From Fratercula arctica (taxonomy: Eukaryota; Chordata; Aves; Charadriiformes; Alcidae), in the NCBI GenBank assembly GCA_947846985.1, contig CANTUZ010000010.1, positions 22,863,095 to 22,927,094 on the forward strand: a DNA stretch of 64,000 nucleotides. The letters are read 5' to 3'. Positions 63,894 to 64,000 of this stretch are shown here, in pieces. The position numbers and the translations under genes were made by a program. Position 1 is the stretch's first letter. The number at the start of each line of letters is the position of its first letter. The notes beneath the pieces are model-generated. The model was not told where the DNA came from. It did not search any database and saw only the letters and a list, made by a program, of their open reading frames with translations.

Positions 63894-64000
63894 CTGGAAG
63901 TGAAAACAGCAAATAGTGCTCAACGGGTGTTGCCAAGTAGACAAGAGTTTGTACTAAGCAGGTATGTTATGCAGCTTTGTTTACCAGCTACAGCTCCAGC

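Larger units (their letters stand above)
62359..64000. repeat. Tandem segmental duplication, unit 4 (U4), cut by window edge
   Basis: The first 1,642 bp of a further copy: unit start, unassigned open frame, P450 poly(A) signal and P450 terminal exon. The array therefore continues to the right. Confidence 0.93.

Noticed and set aside
14832..64000. The tandem array as a pure assembly artefact
   Set aside because: Units differ by unit-specific and shared indels and substitutions, including a 360-bp block, so they are not one sequence collapsed and repeated. Exact copy number still needs long reads.
1..64000. CRISPR arrays, tRNA or rRNA genes, bacterial or phage systems
   Set aside because: No regularly spaced short direct repeats, no cloverleaf or rRNA signatures; gene structure is vertebrate throughout.

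Overview
This window looks like bird nuclear DNA. It has multi-exon vertebrate genes with canonical GT/AG introns, a P450 that most resembles avian CYP2C (CYP2C45-type) sequences, and a long ERV-type LTR of a kind I associate with bird genomes. That last association is from memory, and the species cannot be named from the sequence. There are no bacterial-style operons, CRISPR arrays or recognisable RNA genes.

Positions 1-8559 hold the 3' part of TLL2 (tolloid-like 2), plus strand: seven exons encoding CUB3, EGF2, CUB4, CUB5 and the C-terminus. Its 3' UTR and about 6 kb of intergenic sequence without a recognisable gene follow.

From 14832 to the right edge the window is a head-to-tail tandem array of a ~15.7-16.1 kb unit: U1 14832-30964, U2 30965-46656, U3 46657-62358, and the first 1.6 kb of U4. 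Each full unit carries (a) a complete nine-exon CYP2C-like P450 gene on the minus strand (494 codons, all splice sites and catalytic motifs present), (b) 4.2 kb or less away, divergently oriented on the plus strand, the first four exons of a ZP4/ZP1-like egg-coat gene (signal peptide, ZP-N1, trefoil) without the ZP module, and (c) a 1.07 kb solo LTR with a 5-bp target-site duplication. U4 shows only the last P450 exon before the window ends. TLL2 and the first P450 are convergent.

The copies are nearly identical but not equal. By shared substitutions and indels the order is U1 outside, then U2, then U3 with U4. U1 alone keeps (or gained) a ~360 bp block about 1.6 kb upstream of its P450. This block contains tandem AGTTCA half-sites, including a perfect DR4, the kind of site bound by the avian xenobiotic receptor. 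The amino-acid differences between the U1 and U2 P450s concentrate in exons 2, 4, 6 and 7, in or beside predicted substrate-recognition sites, while intron sequence is almost unchanged. The best candidate for something undescribed is therefore a P450 amplification in which copies differ in both an inducible-enhancer candidate and substrate-contact residues, and which carries a ZP fragment whose exon phases would allow splicing from one unit to the next.
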